64,000 nucleotides of DNA from Schistosoma haematobium (taxonomy: Eukaryota > Platyhelminthes > Trematoda > Strigeidida > Schistosomatidae), in NCBI RefSeq assembly GCF_000699445.3, contig NC_067200.1:1054001-1118000 (forward strand). The letters run 5' to 3'. A program made the position numbers and the translations under genes. Positions 31,583-41,421 of this stretch are shown piece after piece. The notes under the pieces are model-generated. The model saw only the letters and a list, made by a program, of their open reading frames with translations. It did not search any database and was not told where the DNA came from. Every line of letters begins with the position of its first letter. Within the stretch, counting starts at the first letter, position 1.

Positions 31583-34381
31583 TTAAGAATGTAAGTTATT
31601 GACTAGGTTAACTCTAACAACCTGTTCGTCACAGAGTATATTTGCTAGGTAAGGTATTATAGAACTTTTATACTTTTCCTTACGTGCATGGATTTTAATG
31701 TAATTACGTCTCGTTCTACCAGAAGATATACAAGGAGAAAGATAAGAGTGAAGGGGATGGCTAGTATCTGATAAAATAACACCTGCCAGGAGTTTGCATG
31801 ATTTTAAATGTCTATCCACAACCATATTAATTATGGCCCCGAAAGATTCACCACACATCTTGCTAACTGCCTTCAGCACTCTTTGCAATACAGCAAAGTC
31901 TTTTCTTAAAAGCCCGGGAAAGAATAATGGAGAACAGTAAAGAATAATAGGTAAAATGCAAGAATTGACAAATTGTAAGAGTAAATAACGAGTAATCCCA
32001 AGAGCATGCAATCTCTTTATGTAGTAGGTCAGACGGAAAACCTTCTTCGATAACGATAAAACGTGGGAAGACCAAGACAGATCAGAGGAAAAGGTGACAC
32101 CAAGATAATTGACCTTCGACACTGAGTTTATCAAAGAGTCTCCGATGGCACAAGCATTATGGGATTTCAAAAAAGTGTTTATATTCCGTTCATGTCTCAT
32201 GCTAAAGTTAACAGCTTGACATTTAGACGGATTAAGTATGAGACCATTACCAACAGACCAACAATCAATACGAGACAAAAACTCATTCATTTCTATGGGA
32301 TGTAAAGAGGAAGATATAGGCATACAAACAGTGAGATCATCCGCATACTTCACAAAAGTGTTTTCTGTGGAAGATGGCAGGTCATGCATAAAAAAAGAGA
32401 ATAGAAGAGGTGAAAGAACAGCTCCTTGTGGTACACCTTCCTGAGACAGTAGAGACTCCGAACACTTTCCTCCAAACACAGTGTACTGTTCCCTTCCAGA
32501 GAGGTAGGAACATAGCCAGTTGGTTATCCAGCTGTCAGTGTTGACGCTGATTAACTTGTTAAGTAAACGTTGTCTTGGTATAGAATCAAAAGCTGAAGTA
32601 TAGTCCAGAAAAGCACAACGAACATACTTCTTACCCTTTTCTAAGTTGAACATTATGTTGTGGTGCAGAACTGCAACAGCATCTAAAGTGCTTCTTTTGC
32701 GCCTGTATGCAAACTGGTATGGGTCAGTATGCTCTTTTATCGCAAGCTGAAGTGGAAGTATTAATAATTTTTCCATGGTTTTGAGGAAGGGTGAAGTTAT
32801 TGCAATAGGTCTTAATTTTACATTCTTATCACCAGATGCTTTCTTGGGTACAGGAATTATCTTCATCTTTCTCCACATTTTCGGTATGAGATTAGATGAG
32901 AAGGATCTGTTAAATATAGTTGTGAACGGATGACACAGAACGTCAGCACATTTTTTAAAAAGGATGTTTGGGATACCATCAGGTCCCAAACATCGAGATG
33001 AATTAAGCGACCGGAGACATCCTCGTACATCAGTTTCAGTGAAAGTAAGAACACAGCTATTTTTTAAACCCGTGGATAGAGGGAGCATCACATCAGATGA
33101 CTGACGAACAAAAGACTTATTTAAGTCACAAACATTCAGCTGGTTATCGCTTCTAAACTGTCTGTCACCTGTAAGTTCTTTAAAGAGTTTCCACATACTT
33201 GGAGAGTTTTTGCAAGATAAAAGCTTTTGAGTAAACATACAGTTGAGACGTCTAATCTCTAGGTTTATTAGACCATTTAGCTTACGAACTTCATTAGAGT
33301 TCTTCTCCTTGTACATTTTTTCTTTCATCCTTCGTAGTCGTTTTAGTTGTGTAGATGTAAATCGATCAAAACTTACAAAAATGGTTTTAGTAGGACAGCA
33401 AATATCAAAACAGAATTTAAGGTAACAAGTGATAACATCAGTAATGTTTTCGAGTGAGTCATCTGTAAATAATTCCCAGTTAGTCGTATGAAACATGCTT
33501 TTCAGATTTCGGATATTTTCTTCTGAGTAATTCCTATATTTGACTTTCTTGGTTTGACGTAAGAGTGTACTCTTCTCATGCTTTCCATATACTTTAGGTA
33601 GAACACGAATTATACAGTGATCTGAGCTAGACAATGGAGCACGTTTACGAGTCGCATATATACCCACATCATTAATGAAGACAAAGTCTAGATAAGCATC
33701 CAAACGGGTAGGAAAATCCACTACATTTTGGTGACCTAGTGACGTAAGGAAGCTACAGTCACATGAACTGAAGTCACCACATACAACTGAAAGTGAATCA
33801 CTGAAGGCAGTGAGAGCGAACTCAGTGAATTCATCAGCAAAAACAGATAGTGCAGATGATGTGCAATCTGGAGTCACGTAGATATTGGTAACATAAACAT
33901 ATTTGTATTTATTTAGATGTTTTGGACGACATCTTAGAGTTAGACAGTCGATAAAGTCATTTGAAAACTTGAAACACACAAACGAAGATCGACACCAGTT
34001 TATGTTTACAAACGTAGCTACACCGCCACCACACCTCTTTTTATTGTTCGATCGATCCTGACGATAAATTTTAAAATCACGTAGTGATACAAGGCAGTCA
34101 TCCTGTAAATCATTCAACCAAGATTCTTGAATTGTGATGACACCACAATTACGATACGTATTTTGACTAAGTAGGAATTGGAGATAGTCCACTTTGTTGA
34201 TTAATGATCGGCAGTTAGAATTAAGCAGCTCGGGAATTGGCATACGATTAATGTTCATTCTCTTTAACGAATATTGCCAACCACCACGATGCCTTTTATA
34301 GTACTTTTTCGTAACTTGTGCAGCGAAAGGTCGTAGGCTTTTCATAAAAGCGCCTGAATAGGTTATGCGATTAATGGACAT
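31583..34381 (-). CDS. Endonuclease-reverse transcriptase (non-LTR ORF2), intact 932 codons
   Basis: The enzyme nicks target DNA and copies element RNA at the nick. The APE endonuclease occupies about residues 45-270: LLNSNCRSLINK (about 52-63), TIQESWL with the catalytic Glu at 86, CGGGVATF, VVCGDFSS near 200, and SSSDHCII near 254. RT covers about 470-760: SSRCLGPDGIPNILFK, RPIAITSPFLKTMEKL, FLDYTSAFDSIPRQRLL, EGVPQGAVLSPLLFSFF and the catalytic KYADDLTV near 677-680. A CR1/jockey-type C-terminus follows. All key residues except the Asn after GDF (here GDFSS) are as expected. ATG at 34381 is the first in a frame open for 932 codons, stop at 31585-31583. Around it every other retroelement is broken, so this copy is recent. 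Confidence 0.88.
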   Translation of the reverse strand: MSINRITYSGAFMKSLRPFAAQVTKKYYKRHRGGWQYSLKRMNINRMPIPELLNSNCRSLINKVDYLQFLLSQNTYRNCGVITIQESWLNDLQDDCLVSLRDFKIYRQDRSNNKKRCGGGVATFVNINWCRSSFVCFKFSNDFIDCLTLRCRPKHLNKYKYVYVTNIYVTPDCTSSALSVFADEFTEFALTAFSDSLSVVCGDFSSCDCSFLTSLGHQNVVDFPTRLDAYLDFVFINDVGIYATRKRAPLSSSDHCIIRVLPKVYGKHEKSTLLRQTKKVKYRNYSEENIRNLKSMFHTTNWELFTDDSLENITDVITCYLKFCFDICCPTKTIFVSFDRFTSTQLKRLRRMKEKMYKEKNSNEVRKLNGLINLEIRRLNCMFTQKLLSCKNSPSMWKLFKELTGDRQFRSDNQLNVCDLNKSFVRQSSDVMLPLSTGLKNSCVLTFTETDVRGCLRSLNSSRCLGPDGIPNILFKKCADVLCHPFTTIFNRSFSSNLIPKMWRKMKIIPVPKKASGDKNVKLRPIAITSPFLKTMEKLLILPLQLAIKEHTDPYQFAYRRKRSTLDAVAVLHHNIMFNLEKGKKYVRCAFLDYTSAFDSIPRQRLLNKLISVNTDSWITNWLCSYLSGREQYTVFGGKCSESLLSQEGVPQGAVLSPLLFSFFMHDLPSSTENTFVKYADDLTVCMPISSSLHPIEMNEFLSRIDCWSVGNGLILNPSKCQAVNFSMRHERNINTFLKSHNACAIGDSLINSVSKVNYLGVTFSSDLSWSSHVLSLSKKVFRLTYYIKRLHALGITRYLLLQFVNSCILPIILYCSPLFFPGLLRKDFAVLQRVLKAVSKMCGESFGAIINMVVDRHLKSCKLLAGVILSDTSHPLHSYLSPCISSGRTRRNYIKIHARKEKYKSSIIPYLANILCDEQVVRVNLVNNLHS

Positions 34382-34409
34382 AATTATAAGTCAAAACAAA
34401 TAAAAACAG

Positions 34410-35044
34410 ATAACTTGTTGAAATAATCAGATGGCAGAAACAGGTAGCCCAGATATTCAAGCAGGCCGCCAGTTTAATGACCCATGGCATTACATTTGCT
34501 GCACCGATGTTGTTTACATGGACAGTTTCCAACAAAATGCCATGCGCCGCAGTGCCAGCATGGGGCGTTAGCATTCTCGTTTGACGATACACACATGTGT
34601 GAGAAAACCAGCATCTCCGTTCATAGTGAGCTTCAAACATCGATCGCGCGCTTTGAATAGTGAAGAGTTGTTTCCGAATTGTTGGTTCAGTGACTGGACA
34701 GTGTCCGAGAATGAGCAATCGCGTGAGTTTAGAGGCAGAATTAGGTTGCAATACCTGCCTGTCTCAATAAGACCCAACTTTCGAAGCAGAAAGCGGGCCT
34801 TTCAAGCATCATCCAGATTAGAATAGTCTAATTTGAATAAGTCTTCTTAACGTCGAAACCACATATCAAACATGACATCGGATTCCGAATCGAAGATACT
34901 GTTGGTGATACCATCAACTGATGGTGCAGTAATAGTGGGATTAGAACTGCTTGGATGAGTATTAGAGGTAAGCTGTGTGTCTGCTAACATCTGAATAAGT
35001 TTCATTTTCTGGTCGACTAATAATTCAAGCTTAGAAGGATCCAT
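34410..35044 (-). pseudogene. Gypsy gag remnant
   Basis: Starts at ATG 35044 (MDPSKLELLVDQKMKLIQML). A Cys/His-rich zinc-knuckle region lies at about 34570-34480 (CWHCGAWHFVGNC, HRCSKCNAMGH). Several stops and frameshifts lie between the two blocks, and a stop directly follows the second knuckle. Confidence 0.6.
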
Positions 35045-35149
35045 GTTTCCAGAGCCATTAAAATAAAGAACCGAAGATAAATGTTAGACCACCATTTTAC
35101 ACCTTGAAGCATTGGACAGCCATTTCGTCCTAGTATGAGAATAGTCAAC

Positions 35150-35275
35150 TGTGCATATTCACAGTCCTGCGTTAAGGACTCGAACTCAGGACCTTCGGTA
35201 TCGCGCTTAATCTTTAAATCTCAAACCCTGAGCCCAACTTCAATTCACTGCGACAGCTGGGATAAAGGATGTATT
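35150..35275 (-). repeat. tRNA-like SINE head (putative)
   Basis: On the minus strand an A-box-like GGGCTCAGGG at about 35240 is followed by a strong B-box, GAGTTCGAGTCC, at about 35190-35180, with GCGCGATACCGAAGGTCC between. This is tRNA-derived in look. It precedes the Gypsy gag start, so it could also lie in an element leader, but its type recurs at 7963-8150. Confidence 0.45.
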
Positions 35276-35528
35276 TTAGTATGCACATTTACCAATTAAT
35301 TTTAAGCTGTAGAAACTATCGACTGAATTCTATAAGTTTAAACCGTGGTAACTACTTATGAGTCAAGGGAATATATTTTAGGGAAAAACCTGCCTGTCTG
35401 GTGTAACAATCAGCATGACAAGCAAGATAAGCATGAGATAAATTTTGGTGGACGAAATTAGACTTAGTGAGTGATCTTGAAATATTGTTTGTGACCCGAT
35501 AAAAATAAATCTATTATAAGTGTTTCCA

Positions 35529-35708
35529 ATGCCTCAGAAGGTAATGCTTAATTCTCATATTGCAAATTTGAGAAATATTCAGGTGTGTGCTACTGGTATG
35601 GATGGATATATGCAGTTGGCGTCATCAATTAAAGGTGAAGTACTTGTCAGCAGGAGGTTAAAGAGAAAGAAAGAGGACAAGAACAGTGAATCATTGTTCC
35701 GGAATTAA
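35529..35708 (+). CDS. Hypothetical small ORF, unrecognised
   Basis: 59 codons from ATG: starts MPQKVMLNSHIANLRN and ends in a basic tail (VSRRLKRKKEDKNSESLF). No family recognised. An AATAAA lies about 100 bp after the stop (near 35809). It may be a last exon of an unseen gene, since a loose TATAAG precedes it, or chance. Confidence 0.15.
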   Translation: MPQKVMLNSHIANLRNIQVCATGMDGYMQLASSIKGEVLVSRRLKRKKEDKNSESLFRN

Positions 35709-36169
35709 AGGGACTGTGAAATCTGAGACGATTGATTGATATGTTACAAATTATGTATTTACAGTATGGTTTTGAAATAATAATGAAATGTGTAATTTTG
35801 TGTTCAAATAAATTCGACAGTGCATATTTGTGTACGCGTTCATAACAACATTATTTCTGATCACGCGAGGAGTATTAGTTACGTCAAGATTGAGGGTACA
35901 CTTTAATGACTTTTACCAATCACCATAAAACCTGAATTCAAGGTTCCTTCAAACACTGAAAATTGTCTAATGTATCTCTCTAATGAAATTATCTGAAAAT
36001 GTGAATTTGAAATTTTCGAGACACGTCATACTTGGAATGTTTTATAAATATTCAACTACGAATGCTTCCTTACAAAAAATTCCATTTCATTTCTGTTGAA
36101 AAATGAAGAGATATCTCAATATCATATGACATGTGAAGGTGTAATCGAACTCACGTGAAATTTGATTAA
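35709..36169. other. No recognisable feature
   Basis: AT-rich, stop-rich DNA. Nothing seen. Confidence 0.5.
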
Positions 36170-37990
36170 TTCTACTCAACGATGATCACCTGCATACTTA
36201 CGCCTGTTGCCCTCAATCGAGTAATGCCCACCGACCAGCATTCTGCAACCCGATTTGACCTTGGCTTTTCTTTATATTCCGGTCATGTCTGTCCTCGTTT
36301 CTTGTTTTATTGTGTTATTTGGTCTTCCTATTCTCCTTTGGTCTTGAAGAGTTTAAGTGAAGGTTTGCATTGTCACGCATTTGCATGCTTTCCTCAACGT
36401 GCGTCCTATCCACTTCTAGCGCTTTTTTCTTCGTTGGAATCTGGTTTCTTTTCTCCCGTAGTATGTGGTTGCTGATCAACTGATTTTGCGTGGACAACTG
36501 TTAATAAATACTTGTATCTTCTGTATGACGGCTTTCGTACTTCTCCAGGTCTTTGCAGCATACAGAAGAACTGTCTAGATATTTGTATTGAAATTTCTGA
36601 CTTTGGTGTTGGTTGACAATAGTTTTGAGTTCCAGATGTTCAACGGTTGTAAATATGTTGCGTTCCTTCATTTGATGGTGGACTAAAACGGATTGTACTG
36701 TTCGTTTGCGCTGCTCGATATCGGATGAGTTCACTGAGGCTGGTCAATTCAAGAGTTCTTCACTGTCCTCCGGTTGTTCTGGTTTACGATAATTTCTAGA
36801 GAGCTTCTTATTTATATCATACGATGGACTAATGTTTCATTCTGCTGAAGCCTACATTGATAGAACCTCAACATAATTTCGTTTGTAGACTCTGAGACTC
36901 CTCTTTACTTGCTTGTTTGCCTCTGTCTATTCAGTATGTGCTTTGAATTTCTATGTCCTTGTACGACTGATATTGATTGCTGCCTTCTTGCTCCTCCTTT
37001 TCTTGAATCCTACTCAGTGTATCAACAGTGATGCAATCCCTGTAATGATACTTCTTGTGGCCGGGAATCTCGTGACTAGTTGAAGTGATTGCCTCCTTCT
37101 TCCCTTTTTAGTTAATCTTTAAGGCTTTTTACTCTCTATTGAAAAGAACGCGAAAGGCCAGGAATCTATTGCCGAGGGCTATCTTGAATTTGTTGAGTTT
37201 GTCGTTATCTCGAAGAAAGGCCGCGTTAAACGTTTGTAATGTTGTCCGCTTTGATGTCCAGTCTTTCTTGATATTCAGCTTCATCTTGGCGACCAGCAGA
37301 TGATGATCTGAGGCTATAGCAGTCCGTCGCATGGTTTTCACATCTTCCATCGTCCTCCTGAACATTATTTTGATGCAGATATGGTCAAGTGGGTTCTGTG
37401 TAGTGTGATCCGATGAAATCCATATGGCTTTGTATTTGCACTTATTTAGGTGTATGATGCCGCCATTGACCAGTCTATTGAACGCACAAATATTTGCAAA
37501 TCTCACACCACCTTAGTTCATTTTTCTACTAGTCCATGTCGTCCCATGATATCTTCATACCCGGTGATGTTCAATTTAAACTAGGCATTTGAACTACTCT
37601 TCAGAATAGTCAAGTCCCTCGTAGAAATTTCTCAAGGATTGACTGTAACCTATTGTATAATTAGTCAATAAATTCATCATTGTAATCGTCGGTAGCCCCA
37701 TAGCATTGGATGAAGTTCATTGTAATGCTCTCTTTTCTTGTTTTGAAGGAGGCTTTGATGATCCTAGGAAAATGAGATTACCATAAGTGCTTTTTGTGCT
37801 TGTCGGGATTGCATCAGTGCAACTGCTAGTGTATGTGGAGCATTCTGATCTCCATGGCAGGAGTATTACAGCAGAACTCTTGACGCTTTCTTTTCACTTC
37901 GTCGGCGATTCGGATGATTCTCGCGGTCTCCTACGTTGTGCGAAAATTCCACGAACCTGAACTAACAGTCGCTTGAATGTTGGAAGAGGC
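36170..37990 (-). mobile_element. RTE-clade (SR3/Perere-3-like) endonuclease fragment
   Basis: Minus strand. The best part is 37506-37129: RFANICAFNRLVNGGIIHL, KAIWISSDHTTQNPLDHICI, RRTMEDVKTMRRTAIASDHHLLVAKMK in overlapping order, then FNAAFLRDNDKLNKFKIAL, i.e. the C-terminal half of an RTE endonuclease. Weak N-terminal endonuclease sequence runs from about 37990 to 37550 and decayed linker from 37120 to 36170. It is the same subfamily as the RT remnant at 5040-5760. The tandem array begins about 150 bp to its right. Confidence 0.75.
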
Positions 37991-38143
37991 ATCAGCCTCG
38001 TGAATACAAAAGGTCCTCAGGTTTCATCATGAGATGTAATAACTCTTCTGAATGAAGAAATACTAAATATCAAGGAAGATTTCAAATGGAATAAATTACC
38101 TTTTATGATCAGCGATTTTCAAAAACTTCCGCTACTACGAGAT

Positions 38144-39784
38144 AGGTTCACTAACCCCATGTTGAAACCTTCAAATTTATATGGGGGTGGGATAGGAAGT
38201 AACACCAGAGGGACTCCAGACAGAGATACTTCACGACAATATCCAGGCGTATTCAATGCTCAAAATAAACATACATTTTGTCAACATTAGAATGTCTTCA
38301 CAGGAACTTATAGACAAATCTGTTAGTACGTTTATCATATAACTTGCCGACTATACAATGTCTAATGATACCAGATGAAGGCAAACCAACATTCACTGAA
38401 TTATATATGAAACGACTATGAATAAAAATAAATGTGAATCGTGCAGTCAATACAGTTTCATGTGAACTACAGTGTTCTGTATTAAGGCGACCGAAATCCG
38501 ATGTTAGTTCGCAGACGCTGCACCGTATATGTCAACGCATTCCCTGAAGTGTTCTCTTGGTTTAATTAATATTCTATGATAAAGAGACTACAATCAGCAT
38601 GATCCACCACAGTCTCATTTTGTTCATGAAAATGTGGTAATCCTCTACAAAAACGAGCGTATCACTTATACTTTCTCTGTGTGTAGGTGATTGTAAGTCA
38701 CACAAACACACTATCATAAAGCGATGTTTTTTTGTTTGAAATAAGATTGATATTACACCCACTATACATTAAAGAGAACATAGAATACCATATTATTTAA
38801 TCAATGAGATAGAATGCGTTGATAAACAGCAACAAAGTATAATCATTGATATTTCTGTAAACAACTGAGGTCAACAGACATATGTTACGACATTTAAAGT
38901 CACCAATAAATAAATTGGAAAATGATCCACTCGTCTGTCAGTGACAACTGCGTCTGTTGGCGTATCTCTCTGAGACAGCCAATCTACACTCAAACTGAAG
39001 GTGCACAATTCACCAAGAATATAAAGTAGGAACTAGCGTTGTGTACGATTTATCCCGATTTGCGCAACAACATGACAGGCACTGTCGGAAACATTTGCGG
39101 ACATTTTCGGACATTTCATCTTTCAGTTGAAATTAAAAGACCAGGTAACGCTGACCAAGTGCTAGACAAGAGGATTTTGCTCGTTCGACGAAAAACGAGC
39201 ATGTCATCAGACATCAAGACTGACACACCGAACGTGGTAATAGGAGATGTACTGCAACAGTTGGTAAAGAAAACGTTGGAACCGCATTCAAATTTCTCAA
39301 AGAGATTAAACTCTAATCAGACTATGAATATCATGTACGGAAGAGAGTATCTAGCAATCGCTAAGCAGCAAAATTCAGGTCTGTTTTGAATTGTGCTCTT
39401 GGAAATAAACCTATTGGATATTCCGAAATTTTTACTACTCATCCGCCGTGCATTTTCAGTACTGCTCTTTTGATCTCCTAAATGGCCGGGAACTAACTTG
39501 GAGTTGTCTCAGACGATCGTTGGTAGTAGACGCTATAGTGACAAAAATGCGTTTGAACACAAATCACATCTGACAATGTGCACATCTTACTAGAAACGTC
39601 AAGTAGTGTGTAAAATTGTCCCTTATTCGTCAGCAGCAACCATACTTGAAAGGTTATAATCTAACCAATCGTTCAGCTCTCATAGTGCAAGATGTTAAAT
39701 AAAATCATGAATAATGAAATTCTCGTATTTATCAAATGTATCTTCGGTGGCACAAAATTGTAGGTTGATAACTGCAGTAGCAGA
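38144..39784. repeat. Array unit 1 (1641 bp)
   Basis: Most divergent unit. Private changes: ATGTTGAAACC near the start, seven T in GCGATGTTTTTTTG, AAACAGCAAC, GTTCGACG, and GAGTATCTAGC. Shares TTGCCGAC with unit 2 only. The + strand 105-codon ORF is open. Confidence 0.95.
39072..39389 (+). CDS. Array unit ORF, 105 codons, open copy in unit 1
   Basis: From ATG (MTGTVGNICGHFRTFHL) to TGA. Basic and polar, no signal peptide or membrane segment, no family recognised. A TATAAA lies about 50 bp before the ATG (39020-39025), and an AATAAA follows the stop by about 14 bp. Has Tyr where other copies have Ser (GREYLAI). Coding status doubtful because most other copies are frame-shifted. Confidence 0.2.
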   Translation: MTGTVGNICGHFRTFHLSVEIKRPGNADQVLDKRILLVRRKTSMSSDIKTDTPNVVIGDVLQQLVKKTLEPHSNFSKRLNSNQTMNIMYGREYLAIAKQQNSGLF

Positions 39785-41421
39785 AGGTTCACTAACCCCA
39801 TGTTCAACCCTTCAAATTTATATGGGGTGGGATAGGAAGTAACACCAGAGGGACTCCAGACAGAGATACTTCACGACAATATCCAGGCGTATTCAATGCT
39901 CAAAATAAACATACATTTTGTCAACATTAGAATGTCTTCACAGGAACTTATAGACAAATCTGTTAGTACGTTTATCATATAACTTGCCGACTATACAATG
40001 TCTAATGATACCAGATGAAGGCAAACCAACATTCACTGAATTATATATGAAACGACTATGAATAAAAATAAATGTGAATCGTGCAGTCAATACAGTTTCA
40101 TGTGAACTACAGTGTTCTGTATTAAGGCGACCGAAATCCGATGTTAGTTCGCAGACGCTGCACCGTATATGTCAACGCATTCCCTGAAGTGTTCTCTTGG
40201 TTTAATTAATATTCTATGATAAAGAGACTACAATCAGCATGATCCACCACAGTCTCATTTTGTTCATGAAAATGTGGTAATCCTCTACAAAAACGAGCGT
40301 ATCACTTATACTTTCTCTGTGTGTAGGTGATTGTAAGTCACACAAACACACTATCATAAAGCAATGTTTTTTGTTCGAAATAAGATTGATATTACACCCA
40401 CTATACATTAAAGAGAACATAGAATACCATATTATTTAATCAATGAGATAGAATGCGTTGATAAACAACAACAAAGTATAATCATTGATATTTCTGTAAA
40501 CAACTGAGGTCAACAGACATATGTTACGACATTTAAAGTCACCAATAAATAAATTGGAAAATGATCCACTCGTCTGTCAGTGACAACTGCGTCTGTTGGC
40601 GTATCTCTGAGACAGCCAATCTACACTCAAACTGAAGGTGCACAATTCACCAAGAATATAAAGTAGGAACTAGCGTTGTGTACGATTTATCCCGATTTGC
40701 GCAACAACATGACAGGCACTGTCGGAAACATTTGCGGACATTTTCGGACATTTCATCTTTCAGTTGAAATTAAAAGACCAGGTAACGCTGACCAAGTGCT
40801 AGACAAGAGGATTTTGCTCGTCCGACGAAAAACGAGCATGTCATCAGACATCAAGACTGACACACCGAACGTGGTAATAGGAGATGTACTGCAACAGTTG
40901 GTAAAGAAAACGTTGGAACCGCATTCAAATTTCTCAAAGAGATTAAACTCTAATCAGACTATGAATATCATGTACGGAAGAGAGTCTCTAGCAATCGCTA
41001 AGCAGCAAAATTCAGGTCTGTTTTGAATTGTGCTCTTGGAAATAAACCTATTGGATATTCCGAAATTTTTACTACTCATCCGCCGTGCATTTTCAGTACT
41101 GCTCTTTTGATCTCCTAAATGGCCGGGAACTAACTTGGAGTTGTCTCAGACGATCGTTGGTAGTAGACGCTATAGTGACAAAAATGCGTTTGAACACAAA
41201 TCACATCTGACAATGTGCACATCTTACTAGAAACGTCAAGTAGTGTGTAAAATTGTCCCTTATTCGTCAGCAGCAACCATACTTGAAAGGTTATAATCTA
41301 ACCAATCGTTCAGCTCTCATAGTGCAAGATGTTAAATAAAATCATGAATAATGAAATTCTCGTATTTATCAAATGTATCTTCGGTGGCACAAAATTGTAG
41401 GTTGATAACTGCAGTAGCAGA
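39785..41421. repeat. Array unit 2 (1637 bp)
   Basis: Shortest full unit: one G fewer in ATATGGGGTGGG, a missing CT in GTATCTCTGAG, and three rather than four T in ACATTTGCGG. The 105-codon ORF is open. The missing G breaks the minus-strand ORF found in other units. Confidence 0.95.
40709..41026 (+). CDS. Array unit ORF, 105 codons, open copy in unit 2
   Basis: Same ORF as in unit 1. TATAAA at 40657-40662, ATG at 40709, AATAAA at 41041-41046. Ends IAKQQNSGLF. No recognised function. Confidence 0.2.
   Translation: MTGTVGNICGHFRTFHLSVEIKRPGNADQVLDKRILLVRRKTSMSSDIKTDTPNVVIGDVLQQLVKKTLEPHSNFSKRLNSNQTMNIMYGRESLAIAKQQNSGLF

Larger units (their letters stand above)
31360..34405 (-). mobile_element. 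Young non-LTR retrotransposon inserted in a Gypsy element
   Basis: A minus-strand element with one long uninterrupted ORF, an AT-rich 3' UTR with A-runs at 31500-31560, and a terminal (AAT)n tail seen as (ATT)n at 31363-31390. Gypsy gag sequence flanks its 5' side and Gypsy protease its 3' side. No clear target-site duplication was found, and the 5' edge is only approximate. It lacks any visible ORF1, so it is either 5'-truncated or a single-ORF type. Confidence 0.8.
29265..35044 (-). mobile_element. Ty3/Gypsy LTR retrotransposon remnant, split by a non-LTR insertion
   Basis: Gag lies at 35044 to about 34410, protease from about 31330 to 31130, RT at about 31000-30270 and RNase H to the start of the post-RT region at 30263-29265. 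A 3 kb non-LTR element (31360-34405) separates gag from protease. The integrase is missing: sequence changes to a CR1/jockey-like fragment at 29265. No LTR was recognised on either side. All parts are in the same order and strand as in a Gypsy gag-pol. Confidence 0.8.

Noticed and set aside
36182..36475. + strand 97-codon ORF
   Set aside because: It is the antisense shadow of a decayed RTE linker on the minus strand.
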